Translations under genes and position numbers: made by a program
In this document: piece after piece, positions 1-7,560 of the stretch
Layout: every line of letters begins with the position of its first letter
How positions within the stretch are numbered: position 1 is the first letter of the stretch
Notes under the pieces: model-generated
Told to the model about the DNA's origin: nothing
The model's input: the letters and a program-made list of their open reading frames with translations, nothing else
Databases searched by the model: none
Origin: a bacterium
Lineage (GTDB): Bacteria > Bipolaricaulota > Bipolaricaulia > UBA7950 > UBA9294
Reading direction: 5' to 3'
DNA length: 12,201 nucleotides
Assembly (NCBI GenBank): GCA_030671645.1
Contig: DAOVHV010000013.1
Span: forward strand, 1-12,201

Positions 1-2130
1 CATGAAGGCGACAAGAAGATTGCGCCCCAAGGCAAGCTCGCCGAAGTCACTCGAAGGTCCGTCGGCAAGCAAATTCCCTACTTCGATCTTGTCATCCTCG
101 GATACAACCGGACGCTGGTGCAGAATCGTATCTTGGTTAGAGCGCTCAAAATTAACCAGCGGATAGCTGTGCTTCTTGCGCCCTTTCTTGATCACGATTT
201 CCTTCGCATCGACAAACTCGACCACACCCGCTTCTTCAGACACAAGCAGCATGCCTGAATCCATCGCCGCTTGGCGTTCGAGCCCGGTTCCCACCAGCGG
301 AGCCTCGGGGCGAAGCAACGGCACCGATTGGCGCTGCATGTTGGCTCCCATCAGAGCCCGGTTCGAGTCGTCATGCTCAAGGAATGGGATCAGTGCAGAC
401 GAAATCCCCACCAATGCCTGAGGTGAAACGCCGATGTAATCCACTTCGGACGGTGGAACGAGGTGAACCTCTTCCCGGCCTGTGCGGACCTCAACCCGCT
501 CACCCAACAACTTCCCATTCTTTCCAACGGGCGAGGTAGCGGGTGCGAGATTCAAGCGTTCCTCATCGTCCGCCATCAGGTAATCGATTTTGTCGGTTAC
601 CTTCCCTTTGACCACCTTGCGGTATGGAGCCACAAGGAAGCCGAATTCGTTGACACTGGCATAACATGCCAGCGAGGTAATGAGTCCAATGTTCTGGCCT
701 TCCGGAGTCTCGATGGGGCAAATGCGCGCATAGTGCGATGAATGTACGTCGCGAACTTCGATCTTCGCTCGACGTTTGGTCAATCCTCCGCCGAGTGCAT
801 TCAGACGCCGCTTGTGAGTCAGCTCTGTCAGGGGGTTGGTCTGCTCAAGAAACTGAGAGAATCGCCCTGTATAAAACAGCTGATTGATCGCTCCCTGGAC
901 CGTTCGCGTCGAGATAATGCGCCGAATGGTATCCTTCTCCTCCAACGCGTACTTCGACAGCTTGTCCCGCGCGATCCTCGCCATGCGCACCAAGCCGGTT
1001 CGAATAGCATTCTCGGCCAACTCGCCCGGTAATCGCACCCGCTTGTTGGCCAGATGGTCCTTCTCATCAAGAAGGGAAGGATTGTCAGGCACTTCGAGCA
1101 ACAGGCGGATCGTACGAACAATGTCCGCCAGATAAAGAACCGGTTGCTTCAGTTGCAGGCCTAGTTTCTTGTTGACCTTGAATCGCCCTACTTCGGACAA
1201 GTGATAACTGGTCGGGTGAAAGTACAGACGCTCGATGTACTCGCCCATCTGCGCCGGCGACGAACGATCGGACGGCCGCAGTCTTCGATACACAGCACGA
1301 AGGGCTTCTTCCTGCGTCGTCGTCTGATCCTCATCCAACGAGTGTTGGATGTGGCGATTGACCAACCTCAAGGATTTGAGCTTGGCCTTCTCCAGCACCG
1401 GCAGATGCTCTTCTTGAAGCGTCTGGCCTGCCAGCAGCAGCGGTTCCTCGCCACCGGTGTTAATATCATCCGCAACAAGATAGCCGATGTATCCTTCAAG
1501 CTGTGCCGCGGTGACCGGGGCTACCTCGAAACCGAAATAGCGGCGAAGCCGTGGCACGTCGAACCCCAGCGCCTTCAGCAGAGTGGTCGCCGGCACCTTT
1601 GCCTTGCGATCTAGATGCGCCCGCAAGGTCGAGCGGCGGGTATCGAGCACGATCTCCAACCAAGCCCCCATTTCGGGCAGGATGTGTCCTTTGAACTGCT
1701 GTTTGTCTTCTCGTGTGATGTACACGCCCGGAGCGCGCGTCAGTTCGTTAACCAGCGCGTTTTCGGATCCATTGATGATGAAGGTTCCGCGCCCGGTCAT
1801 CATCGGGAAATCGCCGATGTAGAGTTCGGTCTCCTGAATTTGTTTGCCTTCTTGCAGCAAACGAGCGGTCACTCGAAGCGGACGGGAAAAGGTTAGATCC
1901 TTGTCTTTGCATTCCAGTTCCGAGTTGCGCGGTTCACCCAGATAAGGATCGATAAACTCCAGCACCAAACCATCTCTTCTGTGCCCCTCAATTGGGGTAA
2001 TCTCCGCAAAAGCGCGCGAAATCCCGTCTTCGACAAAACTGGCAAAGGACTTGCGTATATCTTGCAGCAAATAGGGCGGGGGAAGGATTTGCTGAATCCG
2101 TCCGTACGATCTTCTCTCTCGATACCTCAT
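1..2130 (-). CDS. rpoB: RNA polymerase beta subunit (partial, N-terminal 710 codons)
   Basis: Beta subunit of DNA-dependent RNA polymerase, which forms one side of the active-site cleft. The frame is open from ATG 2130 to base 1; the C-terminal part lies beyond the left edge. The start follows AAGGGGTGA, a good ribosome site two bases upstream; a GTG at 2136 lies inside that site and is unlikely. Recognisable blocks: GDFPMMTGRGTFIINGSE (about 115-132), the rifampicin region (about 422-450, with NPLTELTHKRR), EVRDVHSSHYARICPIETPEG (in the 460s-480s) and NLLVAFM at the edge. Met710 matches E. coli Met805, so this beta is about 95 residues shorter up to that point. Most of the difference precedes the rifampicin region, as expected if the E. 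coli lineage insert SI1 (beta-i4) is missing or reduced. Rifampicin-pocket residues are unusual (see findings). It follows rplL by 92 bases, the standard rplL-rpoB order; rpoC is expected next but is not in the window. Confidence 0.98.
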   Translation of the reverse strand, partial: MRYRERRSYGRIQQILPPPYLLQDIRKSFASFVEDGISRAFAEITPIEGHRRDGLVLEFIDPYLGEPRNSELECKDKDLTFSRPLRVTARLLQEGKQIQETELYIGDFPMMTGRGTFIINGSENALVNELTRAPGVYITREDKQQFKGHILPEMGAWLEIVLDTRRSTLRAHLDRKAKVPATTLLKALGFDVPRLRRYFGFEVAPVTAAQLEGYIGYLVADDINTGGEEPLLLAGQTLQEEHLPVLEKAKLKSLRLVNRHIQHSLDEDQTTTQEEALRAVYRRLRPSDRSSPAQMGEYIERLYFHPTSYHLSEVGRFKVNKKLGLQLKQPVLYLADIVRTIRLLLEVPDNPSLLDEKDHLANKRVRLPGELAENAIRTGLVRMARIARDKLSKYALEEKDTIRRIISTRTVQGAINQLFYTGRFSQFLEQTNPLTELTHKRRLNALGGGLTKRRAKIEVRDVHSSHYARICPIETPEGQNIGLITSLACYASVNEFGFLVAPYRKVVKGKVTDKIDYLMADDEERLNLAPATSPVGKNGKLLGERVEVRTGREEVHLVPPSEVDYIGVSPQALVGISSALIPFLEHDDSNRALMGANMQRQSVPLLRPEAPLVGTGLERQAAMDSGMLLVSEEAGVVEFVDAKEIVIKKGRKKHSYPLVNFERSNQDTILHQRPVVSEDDKIEVGNLLADGPSSDFGELALGRNLLVAFM

Positions 2131-2152
2131 CTTCACCCCTTGAAAGAACGCT

Positions 2153-2184
2153 CTGCCCCAAGGTGACGTGCACCTTTAAGGCAG
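2153..2184 (-). promoter_or_regulatory. two-tier hairpin in the rplL-rpoB spacer
   Basis: On the minus strand the spacer RNA can fold as CTGCC/GGCAG (5 bp), a small TTA/GG internal loop, then AAGGTG/CACCTT (6 bp) closed by CACGT. There is no T-run after it, so it does not look like a full intrinsic terminator. In E. coli the rplL-rpoB spacer holds a partial attenuator and an RNase III processing site. A similar role here is inference from position and fold. Confidence 0.45.
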
Positions 2185-2222
2185 GCATTCAATAACAGCG
2201 TCCGATAGGGCGTATCCTCAGA

Positions 2223-2600
2223 TTACTGTAGTTCGACTTCAGCTCCAGCCGCCTCCAGTTTTTCCTTGAGGCTCGTCGCTTCATCATTGGACACGTCTTC
2301 TTTGATCGTGGCCGGAAGATTATCGGCGAGCTCTTTGCATTCCTTGAGGCCCTTGCCAGTGATCTCTTTGATTTCCTTGATCACTTGGATCTTCTTCTGT
2401 CCGGCACTGGTCATGACCACCTTAAGCGTCTCACTAGCACCATCGCCATCGGCCTCTCCACCAGCGGGTGCAACTGCAACTGCAACCGGAGCCGCCACTG
2501 CCGCCGAAACGTTGAAACGTTCCTCGAACATTTCGACAAGCTCAGCCAGCTCCTTTACCGACAACTCCTCAATCTGTTGAAGGATATCTTCTTTTGCCAT
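2223..2600 (-). CDS. rplL: 50S ribosomal protein L7/L12
   Basis: Stalk protein of the large subunit, present as dimers on L10, which recruits and activates EF-Tu, EF-G and other GTPases. The 125 residues have the family's usual length and order: an N-terminal dimerisation helix pair (about 1-35, with LSVKELAELVEMFEERF), a flexible Ala/Pro/Gly hinge (about 36-55), and the globular C-terminal domain (about 56-125, with KKIQVIKEIKEITGKGLKEC and a closing AGAEVELQ). GAGGAGG lies about ten bases before ATG 2600, inside the last codons of rplJ; the gap to the rplJ stop is only 5 bases, so translation is probably coupled to rplJ. The hinge is longer and more Gly/Asp-rich than in E. coli (APAGGEADGDGASE), which is common outside proteobacteria. 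Confidence 0.98.
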   Translation of the reverse strand: MAKEDILQQIEELSVKELAELVEMFEERFNVSAAVAAPVAVAVAPAGGEADGDGASETLKVVMTSAGQKKIQVIKEIKEITGKGLKECKELADNLPATIKEDVSNDEATSLKEKLEAAGAEVELQ

Positions 2601-2605
2601 CTTAG

Positions 2606-3142
2606 TTAAGCCTCCTCTTTCTGATCCTCACGTTGTTTTTTCACTTCATTCAGGACGACGGCCAGTTCTCGAATCTTGGCCTGCAGCATGAATGCCATCG
2701 CGCGCATCGGACTGGCCAGCAGGTATGCCACCTTCGTCAGAAGCTGTTCGCGTGACGGCAGAGCCGCGTACTTCGCAACCTCGTCCTCGGGAACGACAAC
2801 CCCTTCAAATAAGCCGCCTTTCAGCGTGTAGTTGGGGGAATACTTTCTCCGACATTCATCGGACAGTTTGAACGCAATCGCCGGGTCTTAGTAGGCCAGC
2901 GCAACGCTGATCGGCCCATCGAACAGTTCGGCCAATCCTTCGATTCCAGCATCATTCGCTGCAATCCGCGCCAGTGTGTCTTTGACGACCCGATATTCCA
3001 GCCCTTCCTTGGTGAACTTCTCACGAAGCTCAACCATCTCATTGGCTGTCAATCCACGATAGTCCGCTAACACCAGCGATGCTGCGCTCTCGAACTTCTC
3101 TTTCAAGCGTGCGACTTCATCAATCTTTGCTTGTGTTGGCAT
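2606..3142 (-). CDS. rplJ: 50S ribosomal protein L10, interrupted by an in-frame TAA at codon 85
   Basis: L10 binds 23S rRNA next to L11 and carries the L7/L12 dimers on its C-terminal helix. ATG 3142 (MPTQAK) is chosen because AGGTG lies six bases upstream; a GTG at 3151 directly abuts the rplA stop and has poor spacing. Codons 1-84 read as L10 (VLADYRGLTANEMVELREKF near 25, RVVKDTLARIA near 51, GPISVALAY before the break). TAA at 2890-2888 then stops the frame where the family usually has Glu or Asp in Y-(E/D)-DP. The same frame continues with DPAIAFKLSDECRRK, LKGGLFEGVVVPEDEV, LPSREQLLTKVAYLL and a charged C-terminal helix to TAA 2608-2606, giving 178 codons, a normal L10 length. The short product would lack the L7/L12-binding helix. 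A single G-to-T change, either read error or real mutation, is the simplest explanation; readthrough is possible but unsupported. Confidence 0.9.
2888..2890 (-). other. premature in-frame stop codon (TAA) inside rplJ
   Basis: Minus-strand context is GCC TAC TAA GAC CCG. The reading frame before and after the codon is the same (all codon starts from 3142 to 2608 share one phase), so it is not a frameshift. GAA (Glu) would differ at one base. TAA also ends nusG, secE, rplL, tuf and rplJ itself, so a general reassignment of TAA is unlikely. Confidence 0.95.
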
Positions 3143-3151
3143 CTCGAGCAC

Positions 3152-3859
3152 CTACTCCGTGGATTCCATGATTTCGTTCACATCCGCCGCGTCCAGTGTG
3201 ATTCCAGGGCCCATGGTGGAAGCGATACAAACCTTGCGCATGTACTGTCCCCGGACACCGTCCCCCGGCCGACGCTCGCCAACACTCCGAATGATCTCCG
3301 TCAAGTTTTCCTTCAATGCGGAAGACTCGAACGAGGTCTTGCCAAACAACGAATGGATGACTCCTTGCTTATCGGAACGGAATTCAACCATTCCGCCTTT
3401 CAACTCGGAAATCACTTGACCGATGTCTTTGGTGACGGTTCCGGTCTTGGGGCTTGGCATCATACCACGTGGGCCAAGGACCTTGCCCAGCTTTCCGACC
3501 ACAGGCATCATATCGGGCGTTGCTACAACCTTGTCGAATTCGAACCAGCCGTCTTGAATCCGTTTTGACAGATCCTCACCGCCGACAAAATCGGCGCCGG
3601 CCTCTTCTGCTTCAGAGATTGCTCCACCTTTCGCAAACGCAAGGATGCGGACGGTCTTTCCGGTTCCATTCGGCAGATTGCACGTACCACGAACGACCAC
3701 TTGCGACGCTTTGATCCCAAGGAGAAACGTCACTTCGGCCGTCTCATCGAATTTCGCAGTTGCGCCCGCCTTCAGCTTCTCAACTGCGGATTCAAGGCCA
3801 TACGTGGTTTTGGGTTCGATGAGTGTGGCCGCGCTCGAATAACGCTTGCTGTGCCTCAT
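3152..3859 (-). CDS. rplA: 50S ribosomal protein L1
   Basis: L1 forms the mobile L1 stalk at the E site, helping release deacylated tRNA; in many bacteria it also represses its own L11-L1 mRNA. The 235 residues match the usual length. Diagnostic stretches include [20 protein letters not shown] (about 57-76), [10 protein letters not shown] (about 88-97) and [20 protein letters not shown] (about 117-136), the strongly conserved L1 core, followed by [10 protein letters not shown]. The C-terminal part (ITLDAADV...) is also typical. ATG 3859 overlaps the rplK stop by four bases (ATGA), so the two are translationally coupled. Its TAG stop is nine bases before the rplJ start. The block [11 protein letters not shown] differs a little from the common VHAPIGKVSF version but the residues are conservative. 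Confidence 0.98.
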   Translation of the reverse strand: MRHSKRYSSAATLIEPKTTYGLESAVEKLKAGATAKFDETAEVTFLLGIKASQVVVRGTCNLPNGTGKTVRILAFAKGGAISEAEEAGADFVGGEDLSKRIQDGWFEFDKVVATPDMMPVVGKLGKVLGPRGMMPSPKTGTVTKDIGQVISELKGGMVEFRSDKQGVIHSLFGKTSFESSALKENLTEIIRSVGERRPGDGVRGQYMRKVCIASTMGPGITLDAADVNEIMESTE

Positions 3860-4287
3860 TCGTCGACCACCTCCACTCCCATGTTTCGAGCCGTGCCTTC
3901 GATGATTCGCATCGCCGACTCCAACTTGTAGGTGTTGAGGTCGGGCATCTTGCGCTCAGCGATCCGTCGCACCTGTTCTTTGTTGATTTTCGCAACTTTG
4001 ATCATGTGCGGTTCTTCCGATCCGGATTGGATTCCCGCCGCCATTTTTATCAACTCGGCAGCCGGAGGCTGTTTGAGCACAAAGTCGTAGTCCCCACGCA
4101 AGTACACGGAAATGACCACAGGAATGATCACACCTGGGGTCTCTCCTTTGGTGGCATCATTGAACTTCTTGCAGAAGTCCATGATGTTGAGCTTGTGCTC
4201 ACCGAGGGCGGGTCCAACCGGAGGCGCGGGCGTCGCTTGACCCGCACGAATGTGCAGGTTGATCTTCGCGACTACAGTTCTAGACAT
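3856..4287 (-). CDS. rplK: 50S ribosomal protein L11
   Basis: L11 binds the 23S GTPase-associated region with L10 and takes part in factor binding and in RelA activation during the stringent response; it is also part of the thiopeptide binding site. The 143 residues match the usual 141-145. The N-terminal domain (about 1-70) shows KINLHIRAGQATPAPPVGPA, LGEHKLNIMDFCKKFN and PVVISVY; the proline-rich hinge follows, and the rRNA-binding C-terminal domain (about 75-143) holds IKVAKINKEQVRRIAERKMP, DLN and IIEGTARNMGVEV. A very strong ribosome site, GGGGAGGAGG, precedes ATG 4287 by five bases. It follows nusG after 35 bases and overlaps rplA by four. The 35-base gap leaves little room for a large L1 operator. 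Confidence 0.98.
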   Translation of the reverse strand: MSRTVVAKINLHIRAGQATPAPPVGPALGEHKLNIMDFCKKFNDATKGETPGVIIPVVISVYLRGDYDFVLKQPPAAELIKMAAGIQSGSEEPHMIKVAKINKEQVRRIAERKMPDLNTYKLESAMRIIEGTARNMGVEVVDE

Positions 4288-4322
4288 CTTGCCTCCTCCC
4301 CTTTTGGTGACATATCTAAGCG

Positions 4323-5453
4323 TTAGAGCTTCTCGATTCCTTCGAACCCAAGACGCACCGGCGTCTCTCGTCCGAAGATCTTGACCATCACGGTCAATTC
4401 TTCCGCTTCTTTGTCGATTTCCTTGATAGAACCGGTGAAATCGGCGAATGGGCCGTCAACGATCTCCACAACTTCGCCGACCGTGAAATCGATTTCGATC
4501 CGGGGCTCTCTGTGTTCGTCGGCTGCGTCTCCACCCACAGTAGCGGCAACCGATGGAATGGCTAATAGGCCCGCTTTTCGCTTGATGAGTTTCATCTCGG
4601 GGCCTTCGATCGGCATCGGCTTGTATCGGGAGCCGACGTAGCGAACGGCGCCTTTGATACCGTCAATAAGCTCCATCATCTGCTCTTCTTCCAACCCCAT
4701 CCGCCCGAACACGTAGCCCGGGAACAAGCGTCGTTTCTCGATCCGCTGAATCATTACGATGCGCTTGTCCTTGTATTCCTTCACTTTCAGAAGTCCCGAC
4801 GCTCGGCTGGTAATCTGATCTTCCGTTTCGATAAGATCGCCGGCTTCGAGCGTAAGTCCCTCGCGAATGCGGGACAGGTATTTTTCTGGAATGATTCGTT
4901 TCTTTTCCTTGCCGTCTTCGCATTCAAACGTCACACGACGAACCTTATCTCGCGAGACAATCGCGCCTCGATTCACAACCACATATTGTTCGTCGGAGTC
5001 CGAGGTTAGAGGCACGCCGTTGCGAATTTTCTCGCCGACGCGGATGTCGCGTCGAATGCGCTTGTCGGCTGGAATGAGATAGACCTCTTCGTTGCGATTG
5101 GTCATCTCGACGATAACGCGCTGCAAGGATTCGACTTCGGTGACCTTGGCCTTGTCTTCAATGTGTCGAGGGGGTTTGCGTGCGATGACATCGCCGCGTT
5201 GAACGCGTTCGTTCGGTTTGACTACCAGATCGTAATCATACGGAATGCGGTATTCGGTGCTCGCTCCGCGGCGGCTGCGCGACGTGATAACCTCTTCGAC
5301 AGGAACGAGGAAGAACGTGTCCTCCCCCTCAAGAGCGAACCGTTCCAATGCACGCTCCCACTGGCGTTTGCGAATCCGGTCGTTGAGATCTTCTTTGACC
5401 TTCAATTCGGACCCGGCATAAGTCTGGATGGCATACCACTTTTTCAGACGCAT
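4323..5453 (-). CDS. nusG: transcription termination/antitermination factor NusG with a large inserted domain
   Basis: NusG binds the RNA polymerase clamp through its NGN domain and, through its KOW domain, contacts Rho or ribosomal protein S10. The N-terminal NGN strand is clear (KKWYAIQTYAGSELKVKEDL, 4-23) and the NGN domain closes with KRRLFPGYVFGRM (240-252), MMELIDGIKGAVRYVGS and PMPIEG. The C-terminal KOW domain covers about 320-376 (FTVGEVVEIVDGPFADFTG, IFGRETPV). Between about residues 60 and 235 lies an insert of roughly 175 residues, making 376 residues in all against about 180 in E. coli. The closest architecture I know is Thermotoga maritima NusG, whose domain II is inserted in the same place. 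A charged linker (about 300-318) joins NGN and KOW. ATG 5453 has AGGA five bases upstream and follows the secE stop after seven bases. Confidence 0.96.
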   Translation of the reverse strand: MRLKKWYAIQTYAGSELKVKEDLNDRIRKRQWERALERFALEGEDTFFLVPVEEVITSRSRRGASTEYRIPYDYDLVVKPNERVQRGDVIARKPPRHIEDKAKVTEVESLQRVIVEMTNRNEEVYLIPADKRIRRDIRVGEKIRNGVPLTSDSDEQYVVVNRGAIVSRDKVRRVTFECEDGKEKKRIIPEKYLSRIREGLTLEAGDLIETEDQITSRASGLLKVKEYKDKRIVMIQRIEKRRLFPGYVFGRMGLEEEQMMELIDGIKGAVRYVGSRYKPMPIEGPEMKLIKRKAGLLAIPSVAATVGGDAADEHREPRIEIDFTVGEVVEIVDGPFADFTGSIKEIDKEAEELTVMVKIFGRETPVRLGFEGIEKL

Positions 5454-5460
5454 AATTCCT

Positions 5461-5652
5461 TTAGCTCGATCGGATGAGAATCTTGAGCAGGGTTCCGAGA
5501 ATACCGTCGACTCCCCAAATGTAGAGCGTCACCAGCACCACAAGCAGCAGGATCAGCGCCGTCAATGAGATGACCTCGTTGCGGGTAGGCCAGCTCACTC
5601 GGGCAACTTCAGCTCGGACGCCCTTAAAGTAATTCGTGATTCGTTCGAACAT
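5461..5652 (-). CDS. secE: preprotein translocase subunit SecE
   Basis: SecE is the small membrane subunit that clamps SecY in the SecYEG protein-export channel. The product has 63 residues, the single-membrane-segment form common outside enterobacteria (E. coli SecE has three). An amphipathic N-terminal part ends in the conserved ARVSWPTRNEV (about 17-27), followed by one membrane helix (LTALILLLVVLVTLYIW, about 30-46) and a short hydrophobic tail (GVDGILGTLLKILI). ATG 5652 is preferred over an in-frame GTG at 5664 because GAGGTGA, a perfect anti-Shine-Dalgarno match, overlaps that GTG and sits eight bases before the ATG. It lies between tRNA-Trp (21 bases upstream) and nusG (7 bases downstream), the order found in many bacteria. 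Confidence 0.97.
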   Translation of the reverse strand: MFERITNYFKGVRAEVARVSWPTRNEVISLTALILLLVVLVTLYIWGVDGILGTLLKILIRSS

Positions 5653-5673
5653 CGTTTTCCTCACCTCGCGTTG

Positions 5674-5746
5674 CAGGCCCGGGAGGGCTCGAACCCCCAG
5701 CCTTCCGATTTGGAGTCGGACGCTCTTCCAATTGAGCTACGGGCCT
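5674..5746 (-). tRNA. tRNA-Trp (anticodon CCA)
   Basis: The 73-base cloverleaf has acceptor arms AGGCCCG/CGGGCCT, a D arm with GCTC/GAGC, anticodon stem TCCGA/TCGGA around a CTCCAAA loop (anticodon CCA), and a T arm with TTCGAGC. The discriminator is G, as expected for tRNA-Trp. The 3' CCA is not encoded (GCAAC follows), so a CCA-adding enzyme is needed. A tRNA-Trp between tuf/rpmG and secE is a classic bacterial arrangement. Confidence 0.97.
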
Positions 5747-5753
5747 GTATGCC

Positions 5754-5770
5754 TAGCCTTCGAAGGACTA
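5754..5770 (-). promoter_or_regulatory. short hairpin overlapping the rpmG stop codon, ahead of tRNA-Trp
   Basis: The minus-strand sequence TAGTCCTTCGAAGGCTA can pair TAG/CTA and CCT/AGG with one bulged T and a TCGA loop. It begins at the rpmG stop and ends eight bases before tRNA-Trp. It has no T-run, so it is not a terminator. A role in processing the tRNA from the joint transcript is possible but only inferred. Confidence 0.25.
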
Positions 5771-5932
5771 GACCTCCTTATGCAGCGTGTGTTTCCGATC
5801 CCATTTGCAATATTTTTTCAATTCCAATTTATTGCGCGTGTTGTTCTTGTTTCGCCGTGTATGGTAGTTACGGCGGGAACACTCACTGCAAGCGAGGGTG
5901 ACATGAACGACGGTCTCGCCTTTTTTCGCCAT
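5768..5932 (-). CDS. rpmG: 50S ribosomal protein L33
   Basis: L33 is a small large-subunit protein near the E site. The 54-residue product reads [20 protein letters not shown] at its start and ends in [16 protein letters not shown], the family's conserved tail. It has the first zinc-type pair (CSEC, 15-18), while the second pair is CKWD (42-45) with Asp in place of the last Cys; the same C-x-x-D form occurs in some Bacillus L33 proteins, so this is not a defect. ATG 5932 follows the tuf stop after 22 bases, with AGGGGAT about seven bases upstream as a weak ribosome site. TAG ends it 21 bases before tRNA-Trp. Confidence 0.96.
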   Translation of the reverse strand: MAKKGETVVHVTLACSECSRRNYHTRRNKNNTRNKLELKKYCKWDRKHTLHKEV

Positions 5933-5954
5933 GGTCTAATCCCCTGGTTCTTTA

Positions 5955-7154
<1,200 letters not shown>

Positions 7155-7170
7155 CGCCTAAACCTCCTGT

Positions 7171-7192
7171 GAGACAAACCTCAAAGTGTCTC
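7171..7192 (-). promoter_or_regulatory. hairpin in the tuf 5' leader
   Basis: GAGACA and TGTCTC (6 perfect pairs) flank a ten-base loop and end two bases before the AGGAGG ribosome site of tuf. The distance suggests a structure that could affect tuf translation or processing after tRNA-Thr. No T-run follows, so it is not an obvious terminator. Function is inferred from position only. Confidence 0.3.
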
Positions 7193-7234
7193 CTAATGTT
7201 TTCTCTATGATGGAATACATCCGCCACGAGTCAA

Positions 7235-7307
7235 AGCCCGCGATCGGAGTCGAACCGACGACCTCCCCCTTACCAAGGGGGTGCTCTACCTCCTGAGCTA
7301 CACGGGC
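7235..7307 (-). tRNA. tRNA-Thr (anticodon GGT)
   Basis: The 73-base cloverleaf has acceptor arms GCCCGTG/CGCGGGC with one T-G pair, a D arm AGCTC/GAGC, anticodon stem CCCCC/GGGGG around TTGGTAA (anticodon GGT), and a T arm with TTCGACT. The discriminator is T; CCA is not encoded. It directly precedes tuf, the same place as thrT before tufB in E. coli. Confidence 0.97.
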
Positions 7308-7327
7308 GTCTCGATTCTCCCGACCGA

Positions 7328-7346
7328 GGAGTTTAACCGAAACTCC
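7328..7346 (-). promoter_or_regulatory. perfect 7-bp hairpin in the spacer between tRNA-Tyr and tRNA-Thr(GGT)
   Basis: GGAGTTT/AAACTCC pairs perfectly around a CGGTT loop. It stands in the middle of the 61-base spacer, at the place where E. coli has tRNA-Gly. No T-run follows it in the direction of transcription. It is probably a processing element or an incidental fold. Confidence 0.35.
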
Positions 7347-7368
7347 CAAAAAACCACAACTACCTAAT

Positions 7369-7451
7369 TGGAGGGGGAGGGATTCGAACCCCCGTAGGCG
7401 TCCGCCAACGGATTTACAGTCCGCCCCGTTTGGCCACTTCGGTACCCCTCC
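7369..7451 (-). tRNA. tRNA-Tyr (anticodon GTA)
   Basis: This 83-base class II tRNA has acceptor arms GGAGGGG/CCCCTCC, anticodon loop CTGTAAA (anticodon GTA), a long variable arm (TTGGCGGACGCCTAC region, with GGCG/CGCC-type pairing) and a T arm with TTCGAAT. The discriminator is A; CCA is not encoded. The long variable arm and GTA anticodon are diagnostic of bacterial tRNA-Tyr. Confidence 0.97.
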
Positions 7452-7466
7452 TATAAAATCGAACTG

Positions 7467-7539
7467 AGCCAGCGGCCAGAATTGAACTGGCAACCTACGG
7501 ATTACAAATCCGTTGCTCTGCCGATTGAGCTACGCTGGC
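7467..7539 (-). tRNA. tRNA-Thr (anticodon TGT)
   Basis: The 73-base cloverleaf has acceptor arms GCCAGCG/CGCTGGC, D arm GCTC/GAGC, anticodon stem ACGGA/TCCGT around TTTGTAA (anticodon TGT), and T arm GCCAG/CTGGC with TTCAATT. The discriminator is T; the genome encodes TCA rather than CCA after the acceptor. It is the first gene of the tRNA-tuf unit, starting 22 bases after the -10 box listed here, and corresponds to thrU in the E. coli order. Confidence 0.97.
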
Positions 7540-7560
7540 ATCTCAACTCGATTCGCGCGA

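Noticed and set aside
2888..2890. General reassignment of TAA as a sense codon
   Set aside because: TAA is the natural stop of rplL, rplJ, nusG, secE and tuf in this same window, each at the normal family length.
5797..5808. Missing fourth cysteine of L33 as a sign of a broken gene
   Set aside because: C-x-x-D in the second pair occurs in some normal L33 proteins, and the rest of the sequence is intact.
7207..7234. Possible internal promoter for tuf: TTGACT, 16 bases, CATCAT
   Set aside because: The -35 is good but the -10 is poor and the -35 abuts the tRNA-Thr 3' end, where sequence is not free. I cannot support it without start-site data.
7158..7493. Minus-strand open frame of 111 codons across the tRNA cluster
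   Set aside because: It runs through tRNA-Tyr and tRNA-Thr(GGT), whose cloverleaves are complete; the frame is a by-product of tRNA sequence.
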